From Ancylostoma caninum (taxonomy: Eukaryota; Nematoda; Chromadorea; Rhabditida; Ancylostomatidae), in the NCBI GenBank assembly GCA_037903475.1, contig JBAJFG010000445.1, forward strand, positions 1,426,001-1,490,000: a DNA stretch of 64,000 bases. Direction: 5' to 3'. Shown here piece after piece: positions 33,967 to 46,466 of the stretch (position 1 is the first letter of the stretch; every line of letters begins with the position of its first letter). A program made the position numbers and the translations under genes. The notes beneath the pieces are model-generated. The model was not told where the DNA came from and searched no databases. It saw only the letters and a list, made by a program, of their open reading frames with translations.

Positions 33967-34943
33967 ATGTGCGACAAAGTCAGCTCATCAGATATGCTAG
34001 CTGAATTATGCTCCGCTATCCGTCAACTGCAGAATCAACTGGAGACGTTCCACAACTATCTGTACTTTCGACTCGCCGGGCTGGAGAATGCATGTTCGAA
34101 GCTGCTTGAGTGACTGCACTCACTGTCTTCTTTCGGGGAGTAGCGATGACCACACGACAACATGCTGCAATCGGTTTCTGTAGCAAAGTCGTGCCAAGCC
34201 ACACACCTTGAACTTTGCGAGAAGTGCTTGGAGTTTTCGCACACTGAAGAACAGACGTACGACTGTGCTCCAACCGCAAGGCCAGTTCCCGTTCAAATGT
34301 GATCACAATTAGAAGGAAAAGAAGGCGTTAGCCGAAGTGATCCAATTTTAAGAGTTGTTATGTTGTTGCTTGTAATTTTGTTGTGAACACGTCAATTTCT
34401 GTTGTGGCTCTGTGACAGTGTTCTGGTATTATGCCAGAGCTTATTAATGGCTGGATATTTGGGTCCCCGGAACCCGCCTTCCGGGCTGGGTGCAGGAGGC
34501 CAATTGTATTGTGCATGCGCATTAAACTGGCCCGATTACTTGTGTATGAGCTTAAACCTTCCGCCCCGTGGCCCTTTCCTGGTGATTTCCGGTATTGATA
34601 AGTTCAGCGCAAGCCTCCCACTCAAAAATCGCCAAGCTGATCTTGAGGAAGAAGTCTTCAACATTTTAGATGCGCTCGACGTTGACTGCGCACCTACTGA
34701 GGTTTACCGCCTCGGTAACGCTGACCGCGCTTGGTTAAGGTAGGTTTGTCTTCTAAATCTCATTGGTCCACGGCGCTTGCAAACGCCCATCATCGTAAGG
34801 CGCGTGGATTTACTGGTATTTTTCTCAGAAAATGCATGCCGGCAGAGGAGAGCAAGCTAGAGGCTGAATTGAAGGCAGCACTCGCGGAATTCCTCGCTCC
34901 TAAAATAAGTCGCTCACCATGTAGCGAACGATCGCAACAGTAA
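33967..34943 (+). pseudogene. non-LTR retrotransposon ORF1 relic
   Basis: Starts at an ATG with MCDKVSSSDMLAELCSAI, a coiled-coil-like stretch ending at a stop near 34110. Further on (34570-34740) comes PFLVISGIDKFSA, then DLEEEVFNILDALDVDCAP and TEVYRLGNADRAWLR. After a frame change at about 34735 it continues VGLSSKSHWSTALANAHHRK and GIFLRKCMPAEESKLEAEL. This succession is what I know from LINE ORF1 proteins with an RNA-binding-like fold. Stops at about 34110 and the later frameshift make it a relic. No endonuclease or RT follows. Confidence 0.6.
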
Positions 34944-35929
34944 GTTGAACACCATGGACGGCCGCCTACCTGCAATGATACTGCCGTGGACACATCCATC
35001 GCTCTGGACATTAAAAGCAGCACCCACGGAAAATTTCATTGCGAACATTCCGAAAGTTTTGAAAAACCCTGGACTTGGAGAATACGTTTGCCGTACAGGT
35101 AGCTCTGGAAGTGTCCTTTTACGTACTTATAATAAGATCGCCTACGACCAGACGGACTTGTTTCTCAGCTGATTGTACGTGTCTTCGCTTGCATTACTCT
35201 GAACTTCCGTACCACGGTAGGCCCACTGTTACCCCATGGTTCACATGTCGAATATCAACCATAGGATAACGGTAAAGCCACCGTGGGCGATTTGTGGACC
35301 CACCATGGGTTAACCGAGGGACTTCCATGGGAAAATTGGGGGTTTCCGCGGAGAAATTGGGGTATTTTCGTTGAGAAACTGAGGGATTTCCATGGTGGAA
35401 ACGGGAATTCCCGAGCTTATTTCCAGTGGACTTGTGAACAAATTGATGGAGACCTGAGATTTCAGGGCTCCGCGAAAACCCAGGAGCCAGCAGCACAACC
35501 CAGCAGTCAATGTCGTGTCCATATCCAACTCAGTTTTTCTTCCTCACTCTAACACAATGCAGTTCAAAACGGGTGCCCCATCTCACTATTACGTACTTTA
35601 GCCTGGTTTACATTTCGAATTAACAAAAGGAAAATTCACTGTGGCGAAAAATTGCCTTGTTTCCGTGATTAGAAAGACCGTCTTGACAGTACTCTTATGC
35701 GCGGTGACCCGAACTGACATGATCCACAACATTTACATACATGGTGATTGAAGTGGTAATCTTAGAGTAAAATTTCAAATATTATCTACGGTCAGGGTCA
35801 AGCGTCTGATGGGAATTTCCCATGAGGGGGTCGTATGGGAGGGGGCTGGGCTGGGAAGGAGGGGGGGGGGTCGTATTAGAGAGGTTTGGGTGGGTAAGTA
35901 CGTAGAGGGGTGGCTTGACCATTGAATGT
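34944..35929. other. repeat terminus and short purine tandem; no gene
   Basis: A TTAAAAGCAGCACCCACGG terminus lies at about 35010. At 35290-35420 short diverged repeats built on CCATGG and GGAAA.TTGGGG words recur. G-rich runs lie at 35824-35875. No gene recognised. Confidence 0.4.
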
Positions 35930-36813
35930 ATTAGGGTGGTCAGAAAGTCCTGAGCCGTTTTGGACTTTTTTGCGCTTTATTTTATTACTCAGCCCACAGT
36001 GGAATTTGCTCAACAATATAATAGCCACAGTTAGTAAATGCTGTGCCCCACCTAATGGGCAGGTCAGCGGTTACCTTTTCCCAGGAATGGGAAGACTGGG
36101 AGCCAAAGAAATCGCCGACCTCCGTTTCAACATAGTCAACTTTGGTGAATTTTTTCTTAGCCAGGAATGCCTCGAGGGGATGAAATAAGTGACAGTCAGA
36201 AGTGGCAACGTCAGGAGAATACGGTATGTGGGGAAGCGTGTCCCAACCCAGCTCCTCCTATTTTTCAGGGGTCCCTTAAGCAAAATGGGGCCTAGTGTCA
36301 CCATGGCGTAGGTGTACAAAAAACTCGTCTTGGCCTTTTTTCTTGAACAGCATCCGCGACCTTCCGGAACTTATTGGCGTATGTGTTACTGATGACCTTG
36401 TATGTTTGCGGAAGCAGCTTATAATACGACATTCCTGGCGAATTCCAGAGGTAGCAAAGGAAAAACTTGTTTGGGTGGGGGTGCGATTTGATGGATCTTC
36501 TGCTCGACGGAGCCACATGGCAAGATGTATGTTAGAATCGTAGAGGACACAACTCTCATCTTCAGTAATTAGTTATCCCAAAAACTCCTTTCGGTGTGGT
36601 CAATGAAGGAAAAACTGATCTTGGGTAGGAGGACCTCTTTTGGAATTGACGTCGTAATTAAAGTTAGGAAAGCCAATCCGGCTATATATGCCTACTATGG
36701 AGAAGCCCCGAGTTTGGTCTACGATTACCACATGGTAGGTCATGGGTACCGATCAATAATCAAAAGTTCTGGAACTTTCAAAAAAATCGGCTCAAGACTT
36801 TCTGACCACCCTA
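35930..36813. mobile_element. non-autonomous mariner-like element
   Basis: TIRs TATTAGGGTGGTCAGAAAGT (left) and ACTTTCTGACCACCCTAATA (right) extend into CCTGAGCC and GGCTCAAG; the outermost TA is the target duplication. Length is about 885 bp. No transposase signature is readable inside, so it is probably mobilised in trans. A related left half is at 20875. Confidence 0.88.
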
Positions 36814-37788
36814 ATAAAAGAAAAAAAAACAAGGGAGAAAAGAGGCCTAGTGAAAACAAAAAAATATAGTTTGGTTCCGTTTCGCACTGAACCCTTAGAC
36901 GGAAACAAACAAAAAGATAGGCCTAACCCTGTGCTCTTCAGTAAGGGGAGGGGAGCCCATTTGAATAGAATAAAAAAAGGAATGAACTAACCCGTATCGG
37001 TCCTATGGTAGAATAATCCAAGATACTAGATATTAAACAAAATTCCATGGAATAGAAATGCAGGAATCAATAGAATACTGTGAATTCCAGCGAATTTGTG
37101 AAAGAAATGTGAGTGAGTGGGTGAGTGATGTTCGTAATAAGGATTTTAGGGGGGAGGGGCGGCACTTAGTTACCCGCGACATTTGCGTGCAGCCGAAACG
37201 CGTGGCCAGCACCGGCTGCACCGAATTTCCCTCGCGCGCTGGATTATCCATGGGGTCACGTACAACTCCAAGCTCCACCCAGAAAGGGGAATGCCGCGGA
37301 CGGCGTTCGCGACGCGGCAAAGAGGCAAAATTTTAGATCTGGAAGGCGAAAAAGCTAATATAATGATACTGCCAAGATACTCGAACATGAACAGACATTT
37401 AAACAGAAGCACATATTGAGACCTCAATGAAATGGTATCCAGATATAGAATTTGGAACAAAAACGCATCCGGAAAGTGAAAATGGAATTTTGTTGGTGAA
37501 AACTGTGTGCGAGGTGAAATTAAAGTTGAATGTGATAATTAGTTTCGCTAAAAATTTATAATCGAATTAAAGGAAGGGATCGGCGGTGTCAGAAATAAAA
37601 AGACATGCTGATATGTCTGACCACTATTGACCTGCTGACCTGGCATGCAGAATTTCACACTTTGCATGAAATGTGCGAAATTTTCCCTTCATTTCCTGGG
37701 GAGCGTCGCCCCAGGTATCAGGTACTGCCACTGGGGTTGATCAGTAGAGAAAGTTTCACTTGTTGCACTACAGTATGTATAAATATAA
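36814..37788. other. no gene seen
   Basis: Poly-A-rich start, then unremarkable sequence. No TIR for the following MULE gene could be matched to its right flank. Confidence 0.4.
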
Positions 37789-40224
37789 ATGAATCATGGA
37801 TGCCTCAACCTAACCATGATGTCGTTCAACTACAGCCTCCTGGACCCAGAAACCCAGCTTTTCGCCCAGCAACTTTACGCGACGAATTTTCTCCTCGCAG
37901 AGGTAAAATTTAAAAATAGGTCAAGCCAGGCAACAAAATCATGCAATCAAAGAACATTGCAGGACTCTGGTCGATTGTATGGGAACCACGCGATTTTTCC
38001 AGTTGAAGAACCTGTGCCACAACAAGTAAGAAATTTTCTGAACTTAACAAAGCATAACAAAATATTTGCATTTGTAGGAAGTCGAGCCGAGCCCCGATGT
38101 TGCACCAGATTTTGCACCGCTTCACGAGCTCCGGCAACAAGACCCTGTGACAGCTCAAGTGTTCCGGGGGGAAAAAGAGAAAAGTAAGAATGGTTCGCAC
38201 CCAGTTATTATTCACGAAATTCCAGGTTCGACAAGATGCTACGCGTTTATATGCCACAAGAAGACCAGCCGAGATGACACGCTGATCTACCGTTGTTCTG
38301 GATGTAGACAGCAAAGCGGAAAATTTACATCAGTGCATGTAAGATTTAATTTGTAAAATTTAATCCAGGAATTTCATTAAAATTTGATTCCAACTGACCA
38401 ACAACTAAATATTAATTCAGGTCACAGACGACGTTTTCCGTACGGATCCCTGTCAACTCACCCACAACTGCTTGCCGTTGGACCGCTACAGGGACAAGGC
38501 GAATCGCGTAGCTTACCAGGTGATGATATCCTCAATTTCCATCATTTTTCCACTTCGATGATATCCTCAATTTCAATTATTTTAGAACTGTCACCAGTTG
38601 CGTGCGGACCCGAAGGCGTACAGGACTCCTCCCCAACGGCATTATTCGAACATCGCAGATATTAGACATGCCGTGGGAAAGTGAGATTTTTTTTTGCATC
38701 GACACTGTGATTTGATGACAAGAAATATCTTACAGGCGAAGAAGACCGCAGGAAAGTGCTTGGCAAATTCTCGGGGAAGAGTTACGAAGAAAGAAGAAAA
38801 GCATTCTCTAGGTAAGAGTTGCATAATTTTGAACAATTTTTCAGGACTTTAAAGACGAATTTTTTAAGGGCAGCGTTAGCGCAGAGGAGGAGGGTGGAAA
38901 TGGACAATATTCCTAAAGATCTCGGACGGCTACCGGGTGGTGAAAATTTTTTAAAGCTTCAGACACCTGAACTCCACACTTACTATTCAGAGGAGGTGAT
39001 TCTGGTGAGTTTCATTTATTTGTTGATTCAATCATTCATTAATCAATAGACCTTTTTTCAGAAAGCTCGCAACAACGGCCTGTACGCCCTGATCGCCGAC
39101 GGTGTTCATAAGCTGAACCCGATAACCATCCCTGATAGGATGGATAAAGGGCAGCTTTACATCGTGCACGCTGTCGTCAGCGGAGGAATCGAGGTAGATC
39201 TTAAGTTTTGTTTGTAATCATGATCACGATCAGTGACAAAATTCGACATGTTCCAGGTCCCGATTCTGTACGCTATCACGAGGTATAAAAACGTGGAAAC
39301 GTACAGGACAATATTTGATCGGCTCAGTGAAATCGTTGCCGATAGCAGACTTGAGCGAATCGTACTGGACTTCGAGAAGGTAACATAACACTGGCTACAC
39401 TTTACCACTTCATAAACTCCAAATTTCTATAATCTACTTTCAGGCAGCGATACGAGCAGCCAGAGAGGAGTTCCCGAACACCGAAGTCCAAGGCTGTGCG
39501 TTCCATTTGGCACAAGCCTGGAACCGCATGGCTAAAGAGCTGGGGCTTGCACAGTTCGTGAAAGGGAAGAAGAAAATAGGAGCAGTCGCTAGATGGTGGC
39601 GAATAATAAAAGGAATCGTATTTTTGCCATATGAACTCATTGAAAGAGTTCCTGCTCTGCGGTCCCCACCAGTGAATCCGGATAGCCCTGCATATGTGCC
39701 ATGCACACCAGTGAATCCGGATTGCCCTGCATATGTGCTATGCACCAACTTTCTGAAATATCTACAGGAAGTATGGTTTGATGGCACATACCAGGGGATG
39801 TGGTACAAGTGGGATGTCCAGGAATTACGCACCAGTAATACTGCGGAGGCATTCCACAGATAAATTATCAGGTTTTCATAATAATAATTTTTACAACAAT
39901 GACAACTAATACTTTCAGCAAGTTGCGGAAAATCCTCTCTCGGCGCACCAATCCCCCTTTCGAGGAGCTCCTGGAATGTTTGAAGGAGCAGAATACCCTG
40001 GCGTTAGGGAGGATTCTACATGTTGAGGAAGTCAGAAAAAACGCCTAATTCATTTTTGTCCCGTTGAGAAGTTCATCTCGTGGATCCAAGCCACTACGTA
40101 GAGGGATCGCCTGCGATGGGAAAAAATCAATGATGCAATGGAAGAATTCAGAAATGAACGCTACGAAGTTACGTCACCACAGTCACTATCAACAACTTTT
40201 GTGAAACTATGTCCCGCTATGTGA
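37789..40224 (+). pseudogene. MULE (Mutator-like) transposase, multi-exon, inactivated
   Basis: Exons: 37789/37816-37902, 37963-38025, 38078-38338, 38421-38519, 38586-38680, 38736-38811, 38845-39004, 39062-39193, 39257-39379, 39444-39859 and 39919 onward. Exon 3 and 4 hold a Cys/His module (YAFICHKK, IYRCSGCRQQ, DPCQLTHNCLP) like the DNA-binding part of MULEs. Exons 8-10 carry the catalytic region: LYALIADGVHKL, ERIVLDFEKA and EVQGCAFHLAQAWNRM with the C-x2-H signature. Lesions: exons 5-6 do not join in phase with the obvious sites; the donor after FHR is AG|AT rather than AG|GT (39859-39861) and leads into a stop; an A6 run at 40036-40041 shifts the frame before a further coding-like stretch (RLRWEKINDAMEEF). 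A 39-bp in-frame tandem duplication lies at 39668-39745. Confidence 0.85.
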
Positions 40225-40312
40225 CCGAAAAAACAGTCTAATGTGTGATTCGAACTGTTTTTTAAGCATTTATAGATATATATCATGACTTATAATAAAG
40301 GGCTTAGTCTGT

Positions 40313-40456
<144 letters not shown>

Positions 40457-40512
40457 AGTGTGTGTGAAACGAAATTCGAGGGCGTGGCCTAGAGCGAAGA
40501 AAATGTTCTACA

Positions 40513-41140
40513 CCGAGTCCACTGTTGCTGTAGGAGTGCGCCGGCGTCCATAAGTGAGGAAACGCCTGGAGTCGGGTCCAACAGTGTGATAAGGATGCGC
40601 CGGCGTCCATAAGTGGGAAAACGTCTCGAGTCGGGTCCAACGGTGTGATAAGGGTGCGCCAGCATCCATAAGTGGGGAAACGCCTGGAGTCAGGTCCAAC
40701 GGTGTGATAAGGGTGCGCCGGCGTCCATAAGTGGGGAAACGCCAGGAGTCGGGTCCAACGGTGTGATAAGGATGCGCCGGCATCCATAAGTAGGGAAACG
40801 CCTGGAGTCGGGTCCAACGGTGTGATAAGGGTGCGCCGGCGTCCATAAGTGGGGAAACGCCAGGAGTCGGGTCCAACGGTGTGATAAGGATGCGCCGGCA
40901 TCCATAAGTAGGGAAACGCCTGGAGTCGGGTCCAACGGTGTGATGAGGGTGCGCCAGCGTCCATAAGTGGGGAAACGCCTGGAGTCGGGTCCAGCGTTGT
41001 GATAATGGTGCGCCGGCGTCCATAAGTGGGGAAACGCCCGGAGTCGGCTCCAACGGTGTGGTAAGGGTGCGCTGGCGTCCAAATGTGGAGAAACGCTTGG
41101 AGTCGGGTCCAACGGTGTGGGGTGCGCAGCCGTCCCAATT
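40513..41140. repeat. minisatellite C, 59-bp unit, about 10 copies
   Basis: Units read GTCGGGTCCAACGGTGTGAT, AAGGGTGCGCCGGCGTCCAT, AAGTGGGGAAACGCCTGGA. Starts at 40571, 40630, 40689, 40748, 40807, 40866, 40925, 40984, 41043 and 41102 follow an almost perfectly constant 59-base step. All three reverse frames are open across the array, giving overlapping 140-253-codon frames that are repeat artefacts unless shown otherwise. Confidence 0.95.
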
Positions 41141-41200
41141 TCTGCATAAGGGGTACGCTTACCCTGTTTTGGCGGACCCTCCCACCTAAGTCATCTAGAT

Positions 41201-41454
41201 GTAGAGTGGACGTCAATGGCGGTGGCCCATCTGCGGCCTCGAGAAGTACGCCGCGCTACCGCGCCGCGTGCGTCGCGTACGATGTTTTCTGCTGCTGTTA
41301 TGCTATATCTAGCAGTTTTCCATCCGATTTTTGGGGATTTCACCAAAGTGGAATGAAAGCGACTAGAAATAGCATCCCGGCGGCAGACGACACTGATTCT
41401 GGCGCGCGCAGCTCGAGGCCGTGGATGGGCCGCCGCCATTGACGTCCACTGTAC
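41201..41454. mobile_element. palindromic MITE
   Basis: Inverted ends GTAGAGTGGACGTCAATGGC and GCCATTGACGTCCACTGTAC, continuing inward (GGTGGCCCATCTGCGGCCTC / GAGGCCGTGGATGGGCC). 254 bp, non-coding. Confidence 0.78.
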
Positions 41455-42626
41455 ATTGTTTCCTTTCGTATCCGTGTTCTCTTCCCATTCCGTTTGTGTC
41501 TGAATGAACCACTCCCTCCTTTCCGTTTATATACACCGGTAGACCCTTATCACTTGAATTACCACAACAACAGAGCCTAAATCATTTCAAAATAACATTT
41601 GCACTGAATTGGTTACACTCAATTCTTCACGGCCACTAACTTCGCTTATATGGGAGGGCATAACTTTGTTCATATGGGGAAAAGCTGCCACCTACGGGAT
41701 CGAGGGCCTCTCAGGATAGCGATAGAACGGCGTGGAAGGATACACGGTTTTATCAATCCATTTACGCTTTTGTGTTTGCTTTCAACGTGCAGTGTGGGAG
41801 GGAAGCGAGCACCTATAGAAGTCTGGAAGTCCGGCGTTAGCCGGACGGCCATACTAGTTCATGTATATAGGAGATATATAGACAGATGTACTTATTGATT
41901 GCCTGCATTGCTTCCAAAATAAAGCTTCATTCCGAAAGACAGTTAGATTTCGAAGCAATTCTTCGCTGCATATCTTTCCCTTTTCAAAAAATCGATACAA
42001 TCATTTAATGTCGCAATGAGGCAATCTGCCAGGATAGTATCCTGGAGATATGCCTATAGGCAAAGAGCATGTCCGCAGGTTGGCCTCAGCCGCCACATGT
42101 CATAATTGCCTACCTCGGTGACAAAAGAACACTCAATTGAATATCACATAGTAAAGGATAAAATAAAACAAATGCTATTAGAAATAGTCATCTTTCATTG
42201 ACAATAGTTGAGGATAGTATGAACCTTACAAATCAAGAAACAAAATACAAAATCGCAACGGTGATCCATAAGAGAATTTTCCAAATTAAACTACGAGGGC
42301 TTTCACCAGTTTCATTTTCGTACTTCTCAACAGATTTCAGCTGAATATATTAACTTTTGCATCATTTTTCGCGACGCGACACAAGCCAGATATACGCGAC
42401 GGACTGGGCGGAGCTTAGGACAATCGTAGCGCAGCGCTCGCCCTGCGCTGGCAGCAATAACGCAGCGCGCTAATTGCTCGCGCTGCCCTGGTGGATTCGT
42501 TGCGCCAGCTGCTGCGGGTAACTAAGGACCCACACCCGATTTTAGGAGTTGGATGCAAGAGTACAGAGAGGTGTCAAGACTAGCCACCTAAATAGGGCGT
42601 GATATTGTGACCTTATGGGTGTAAAG
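41455..42626. other. no gene seen
   Basis: A GC-rich, GCGC-dense patch at 42420-42520 stands out from AT-rich surroundings. No coding segment recognised. Confidence 0.4.
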
Positions 42627-42745
42627 CAGGGGTGTGCGGAATTTTCCGTTTTCCGTTTTACGCTTTCCGTTTTCCGCCCATTTTTGGCCTTCCGTTTTAC
42701 GTTTTACGGGTTTTGGCCCGAAAAACGGAAAATCCCGGAAAATCA
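42627..42745. repeat. ACGGAAAACGG-type short element, copy 2
   Basis: CAGGGGTGTGCGGAATTTTC, then repeated CCGTTTT and CGCCCATTTTTGGCCTTCCG and CGTTTTACGGG. Orientation is opposite to the copy at 21169. Confidence 0.7.
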
Positions 42746-43671
42746 TGGAGGAAGAGGGATCGTTGTTTTTGGCGTACTTTTCTATCCTCAAGAAGGTTCT
42801 CTTGTTTCGATGCACAGTGTACATGAGTTCCAACAAGGGCGCAAAAATTGAAGTCTAAACGCCACGAGATTCGAAATATTTTGTAATTTTTTTCGTCTCA
42901 GCTGCAGGGTAAATGTGCCGTCGCGGTTTTCTGGTTTCATCGTAGTTCCAAATATGCCATACAGGTGCCCTGCTCTCATCGAAATTCTCAAAAAAGAAAA
43001 AAAAAGTTTCGCAGAAGTGAGGAGTGGACTCATACAAAATCTGCATTAAACCGTGACGTGCCATGGTGAGAGCATCAAGCATTCTTGCGAATCAACGCAT
43101 GATGTAGGCTTTCTTTCAACTTGACAAAAGCATAAGGCTACACCATAATTGTCACTGTTTTAATCTGACGATAATCTCCAGTTCTACACTGGCGCCTGAT
43201 GTATTGCGCAATGTTGGGGTAGCTTGTGTTTCACGTTCCCCTGACGCTGTTCTTCTTCTAATTTCTCCATCACTGACTCGCCCCAACAGGATCCGTTGTG
43301 GATAAAGTGATCCTTCTCGGATCCCAAGCGTATTAATTACCATAGTTACCTTTTTGTCTGAATTTTTGCTGAATAGGTCTGCTCTAAAGTAAAGCAAAGA
43401 AGTCGCACTTCCGACACTTTACAGCTTCTAGTACACTTAAACATTCAGTGATAAAGATGGTTATCGATTATATAACTCTGATAATCTCTCGTAACTACGT
43501 GAAGGATGAATGCTCCTCAATCTACCTATATTCTAGGCGTTTGAAGTACGTACCATCAGTGGGCTTGAGGTTACTTAATTACTTGAAAGAGTCACCACTT
43601 ATGCTCACCAAGAAGATGCCTAGAAAATCCAATGTTGAAGATGACTTTCGTTCACAAACCTATGCTTGGGC
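42746..43671. other. no gene seen
   Basis: Only fortuitous short frames. Confidence 0.4.
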
Positions 43672-43780
43672 AAAATTTTCCGTTTTCCGTTTTACGCTTT
43701 CCGTTTTCCGCCCATTTTTGGCCTTCCGTTTTCCGCTTTACGTTTTACGGGATTTAAAATTTTACCTCCGCACATCCCTG
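43672..43780. repeat. ACGGAAAACGG-type short element, copy 3
   Basis: Same word order as 42627-42745 and a right end CCTCCGCACATCCCTG that is the inverse of the CAGGGRTGTGCGGA start seen in the other copies, giving the family a TIR of about 14 bp. Confidence 0.7.
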
Positions 43781-44390
43781 GTGTAAAGGCGGGAGAGTAG
43801 GCACTATGAGATCAACCAGTGGGTCAAATGAGACGTGCATATGTAAACAAGGAAGAAAAGAAGACATAAAGTGTTAAATTATGTGCCTAAGGACCGTCTG
43901 AGTAGGAAAGAAACTAACATCCCCTATATAATAAAGCGCCAGCCCCTTTGTTTACGCCGAGCGTTCTGTCGGTACTTTGATCCCTCGCGTGAGCTATTGC
44001 GAAAGATACGGTCCGCACCAGCTCTTGAGGGAATCGTCAAAGAAACAGTTCGGAAACTCGCAAATCTCCGAATTTTCCGTGGAAACCTTAAATAGTGATG
44101 AATAAGTAGTAATGGCAATTAGAAATTAACGGTCAGGGGAACAAATGGTGCACTCCATGAGCCTAATATTCTTCTTACAAAATAGGAATAGAACACTTAA
44201 GCAGATTATTCCTGTTAAAAGCTAACTGTGCCCTAACCATGACAGTTTCGACTTTCAGCGCTATCCCAAATGAAAACGACTTGACCATGTGAGGACCTGT
44301 GTTGCTACTCATACAAAGGACCATGTAGAAGCTCTTTATATTGAACATAATAAGAGTTAACCTCCAAACCGTTTAGGAGCTATGCAGCTT
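43781..44390. other. no gene seen
   Basis: No recognisable feature. Confidence 0.4.
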
Positions 44391-44720
44391 CGCAGAAAAT
44401 CACTGTCATCCGCGAAGCGCGGCGAAGCTGCGCTTCGTGTGGATGACAGTGATTTTCTTGAGTTTACCTAGCCCTGAGGTAACGCGGCACACGGGTGCGA
44501 GTCAGAGCGCCGCGAAGCGGCGCTCTGGCTCGGGGTTCTTTTTTTTTCAGACTTTACCTAGCCCTGAGGTAACGCGGCACACGGGTGCGAGTCAGAGCAC
44601 TTCACCTAGCCGTGAGGTAACGCGGCACACGGGTCCGAGTCAGAGCGCCGCGAAGCAGCGCCTGTGGCTGGGGTTCTTTTTTTTCAGACTGACACGAGTC
44701 TGACTCGGACTCGTGTGCCA
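44391..44720. repeat. hairpin and three direct repeats
   Basis: A hairpin with 17-bp arms GAAAATCACTGTCATCC (44395) and its inverse (to 44457) is followed by three copies of ACCTAGCCCTGAGGTAACGC + GGCACACGGGTGCGAGTCAG (about 44465, 44557, 44602). GCGCCGCGAAGCGGCGC is itself palindromic, and an inverted GACTCGTGTGCCACGTTACC closes the block. Confidence 0.7.
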
Positions 44721-44832
44721 CGTTACCAGACTTTTCATAATGCTGTGATCATGCCATGATACTCTCTACTACACAACGCTGCCTCTCCGCGGAAACGTTT
44801 TGGCGTCGAGTACGAGGGGAGTGGTGTAACAG

Positions 44833-45940
44833 TGCATTTAATTTCACGCCTAAATTATGGTCAGACCTGCCGTGGAAGTTGTGCAGAATGCATCACAAGA
44901 TGAATTCTACACAACATGCGCGGGCAGTCTGACCGTAATTTAGGCGTGAAATTAAATGCAGTGGCGGACAGCAAGTACACCGAGGGGCCCACATTCGACG
45001 GCAAATCAATATTGAAGGCGCAGTTTGACTTGTTTAACATGTGAGTGGTGATTATACGTGTTTCAGAGGAAAATTCCATCCCGAAACAGATGAATTTGAT
45101 TTCGATCTACTTTCACGCAGAGGACTATTAATCTTGCCAAGTTTGACGGTAAATGTCACGATAAATGCGCGGGTTATGTGCAGGAAATATAAGGATATTT
45201 TGATAAGTTGGCCCAAAAACCACTTGTATTGAATCATTTCATCATTTGCGCGTACGCGTACAGATATGAGTATTTATTTAACTTCTTCACTGGAACTCAG
45301 AACCCCAAAAACAAGTTTCTGATCGCATCCGAAACTTGCTTCTCCAAAAGCTTGTTGACAAGTTGTTTTCACACTTCCTTGCCGACAAGTTGTTCGCCCA
45401 AAAAGCTTGTCGACAACTTGTTTTCAACAACGAAGCAGTGAAAACAAGTTGTCGACACGCTTTTCGGGTGAACAACTTGTCGGCAAGGAAGTGTGAAAAC
45501 AACTTGTCAACAAGCTTTTGGAAAAGCAAGTTTCGGATGCGATCAGAAACTTGTTTTTGGGGTTCTGAGAAGGCTGGTTAACGCTTAGAAGTAACATTCT
45601 TCAGGAGGTACTCCTCGAAAACGGAGTTTTAGGTGTATTTATATACACAACAATAACAACTGAACTATGTATTATTTCTCCCCTCTCCCTCTCAACTTTT
45701 CTCTTCCTTCCTCAAAAATTGAAACAGACCCTAAAAGACCTTCCAACACATGAACATTCCTCTGAAACACGTCTAATCACCACTCACGTGTTAAACAAGT
45801 CATATCGCGCCCTTCAATACCGTCGAATATGGGGCCAGTAGTGTACTTGCGGCCCGCCAATGCATTTGATTTCACGCCTGAATTACGATCAGACTGCCCG
45901 CGCATGTTGTGTAGAATTCATCTTGTGAATGCATCTTGTG
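44833..45940. mobile_element. large nested foldback element
   Basis: Three levels of inverted repeats. (1) 44833-44960 is itself a palindrome with arms TGCATTTAATTTCACGCCTA / TAGGCGTGAAATTAAATGCA. (2) Outer arms 44891-45075 and 45753-45940 are inverse copies of each other (GAATTCTACACAACATGCGC, GACTTGTTTAACA, GTGAGTGGTGATTA). (3) At the centre 45296-45569 is a near-perfect 274-bp palindrome built on ACAAGTTGT words, centred near 45432. No transposase is seen. The two strands of the centre encode almost the same frame, a consequence of the palindrome. Confidence 0.82.
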
Positions 45941-46466
45941 TGACGTTCTCCGTATCGTCGCGATGATTCACCGAAAAAACTGCCGTTCCTGTGTCGGAAT
46001 GTAAAACTGGCGAATAAGGGTTGGTTCAGCTGCAGCGATCTGCTGGTGGTTTGGTCTCTTGGCCTGGGCGCCGGCGTCTGTTTCTCGTTAATTCCCTCGC
46101 GTCTCGCCCTTCTCTGCGCTCTCTCGTGCTTTTCTGCACGGGTCCGTCAGTCCGGTTCCTGTCACACACTAAGTAGAGTCCATCAATTTCCATATTCATG
46201 AGGTTTTCGTTTCTTGTTTCTTAGACTTTCCGTCGTAATTGCCTTCGAACATTTCACAATCGTCCTCTACTTCAATTAGTTCACCAGAGACACTCTTCAT
46301 TGCCAGCTGTTTTCGTGAAAACTCGTTTTTTGGTAGAGGCCAAGCTGTCTGAGTGACGGGCCGCCTTCTCGGACAGCAAATACCTTGTACTGCTGTGAAT
46401 CACGTATGCCGAACACGTTGTTGTGTTCTGTGCCGCTTCACGTCGCCCTTTCCATCCGCTGTTCCC

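Noticed and set aside
34866..34890. A further AAAGGCAGCAC-family terminus (GAAGGCAGCACTCGCGG)
   Set aside because: It lies within the LINE ORF1 coding relic in frame and lacks the TTTAA edge; treated as coincidence.
45287..45581. Two similar Lys/Cys-rich small proteins on opposite strands
   Set aside because: They are mirror translations of the central palindrome, not evidence of genes.
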